Source: Ursus arctos (taxonomy: Eukaryota; Chordata; Mammalia; Carnivora; Ursidae). Taken from it: a stretch of 64,000 nt of DNA. The first letter of the stretch is position 1, and each line of letters opens with the position of its first letter. The notes below the pieces were generated by a model that saw nothing but the letters and a program-made list of their open reading frames with translations, was not told the DNA's origin and did no database searches. Below, piece after piece: positions 63,086 through 64,000 of the stretch. The stretch spans positions 10,022,501-10,086,500 of the forward strand of contig NW_026622875.1 in NCBI RefSeq assembly GCF_023065955.2. Direction: 5' to 3'. Both the position numbers and the translations under genes were made by a program.

Positions 63086-64000
63086 CTACGAAAATTAAAA
63101 CACTGAATGTAAGGGTGATGATATTATAACTTCCAAATGCAAACATTATAATTTGCCATATATAATAACAATTTAATAACTTGATCCATATTGCTTACAA
63201 AAATAGTATTTGACAATACTTAAATAGAGATCTTTGAAATGGCTTCTCCCTGGGGCTCAAAATAAACAAAAAACAGTTCTGAAATTTCGCTTCTAATACC
63301 CTATTCTCTTGGGGTGCCTGGGTGGCTCAGTTGTTAAGCGTCTGCCTTCGGCTCAGGGCGTGATCCCAGGGTCCTGGGATCAAGCCCCGCATCGGGGTCC
63401 CTGCACTGCTGGGAAGCCTGCTTCTTCCTCTCCCACTCCCCTGCTTGTGTTCCCTCTCTCGCTGGCTGTCTCTCTCTCTGTCAAATAAATAAATAAAATC
63501 TAAAATAATAATAATAATAATACCCTATTCTCATAGGCTCCAGCTTTTCCAAGAAAACCAAAATGAAAACTGACAAGTCACTGTTCCACATGTATTGTAC
63601 TTCTATGAACTTTTTCTCTGAAAGGCTTTTTTCTTCAGTCCTATAGGAGGGGTAATATTTAGAGCTTCCATTCTAGCAGCTTATAATTATCTTTCCACTT
63701 CACTGAGTTGGCTGAGAAAACAGATATGGGCTTATAGGTTTCGTGTTAATATTCTTTCTGAATATTGAGTCCTGGAGTTTGTATGTTCTCTTTTGGTCTC
63801 CAAAGCCAGTGTACCTACCTTCCCACAGTTAAATGAATGAATGGCATTACTTAAACAAGTAGAGAACAGGATTTTCCTTGTTATACCAGCTCATATTGAC
63901 CACTTGCTTACCATCATTTCTAATTTTTATTTTCATTATTTTAGAATTGCTTACTTTTATTACTTCATTATTGCTACTTGTTTCCTATTATGATTTCTAT
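63086..64000 (-). other. MME intron, 3' part, cut by the window end
   Basis: Intron sequence upstream of the residue-472 exon. It holds one SINE (63311-63517) and otherwise AT-rich unique sequence. I saw no further MME exon up to 64000. Confidence 0.85.
63311..63517 (+). mobile_element. SINEC with TSD
   Basis: Complete, ending (aat)n. The duplication 'aataccctattctc' lies at about 63295-63308 and again just after the (aat)n. Confidence 0.93.

Overview
This window is mammalian nuclear DNA, most likely from a caniform carnivore and probably a bear or giant panda. It is littered with tRNA-derived carnivore SINEs (Can-SINE/SINEC: G-rich 'gggcgcctgggtggc' head, CT-rich middle, (AAATA) repeats and a poly-A tail). 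Several belong to a young group with the head 'gcacagcggttaagcg', which I associate from memory with ursids. There is no prokaryotic gene organisation, CRISPR array or operon.

The only protein-coding gene I can support is the 3' part of MME (neprilysin, CD10, neutral endopeptidase) on the minus strand. Nine coding exons lie at 63005-63085, 61622-61725, 43400-43458, 37527-37646, 36048-36181, 34940-35005, 32020-32115, 31632-31708 and 24101-24200. Joined, they give 837 nt: residues 472-749 of the 749-residue mature numbering (no initiator Met), plus a TGA. All exons have AG/GT borders and compatible phases, with no stop or frameshift. They carry the whole zinc-peptidase active site: HEITH at 583-587, ENIAD at 646-650, the NAF substrate-binding motif at 542-544, H711, R717 and the terminal CRVW. 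The 5' exons lie beyond 64000. A plausible polyadenylation signal sits at 23029-23034.

Layout. 1 to about 23000 is intergenic DNA downstream of MME, with ancient L2, MIR and MLT1 copies, 5'-truncated L1s and SINEs. 23010-24100 is the likely 3' UTR. 24101-63085 holds the nine exons and eight introns, the longest being 18.2 kb (43459-61621), which is largely L1/L2/SINE nested in one another. 63086-64000 is the start of the next upstream intron.

The most notable non-genic structure is a perfect 58-bp inverted repeat (7285-7342 and 8457-8514). Its right arm runs straight into the 5' end of an internally deleted L1, which suggests template switching during insertion. Other points are a T14 tract inside a splice acceptor with an antisense SINE 123 bp further upstream, three local tandem duplications (24, 40/41 and 37 bp), and nested insertions with clean target-site duplications that give a relative time order. 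I found no previously undescribed biological system here.
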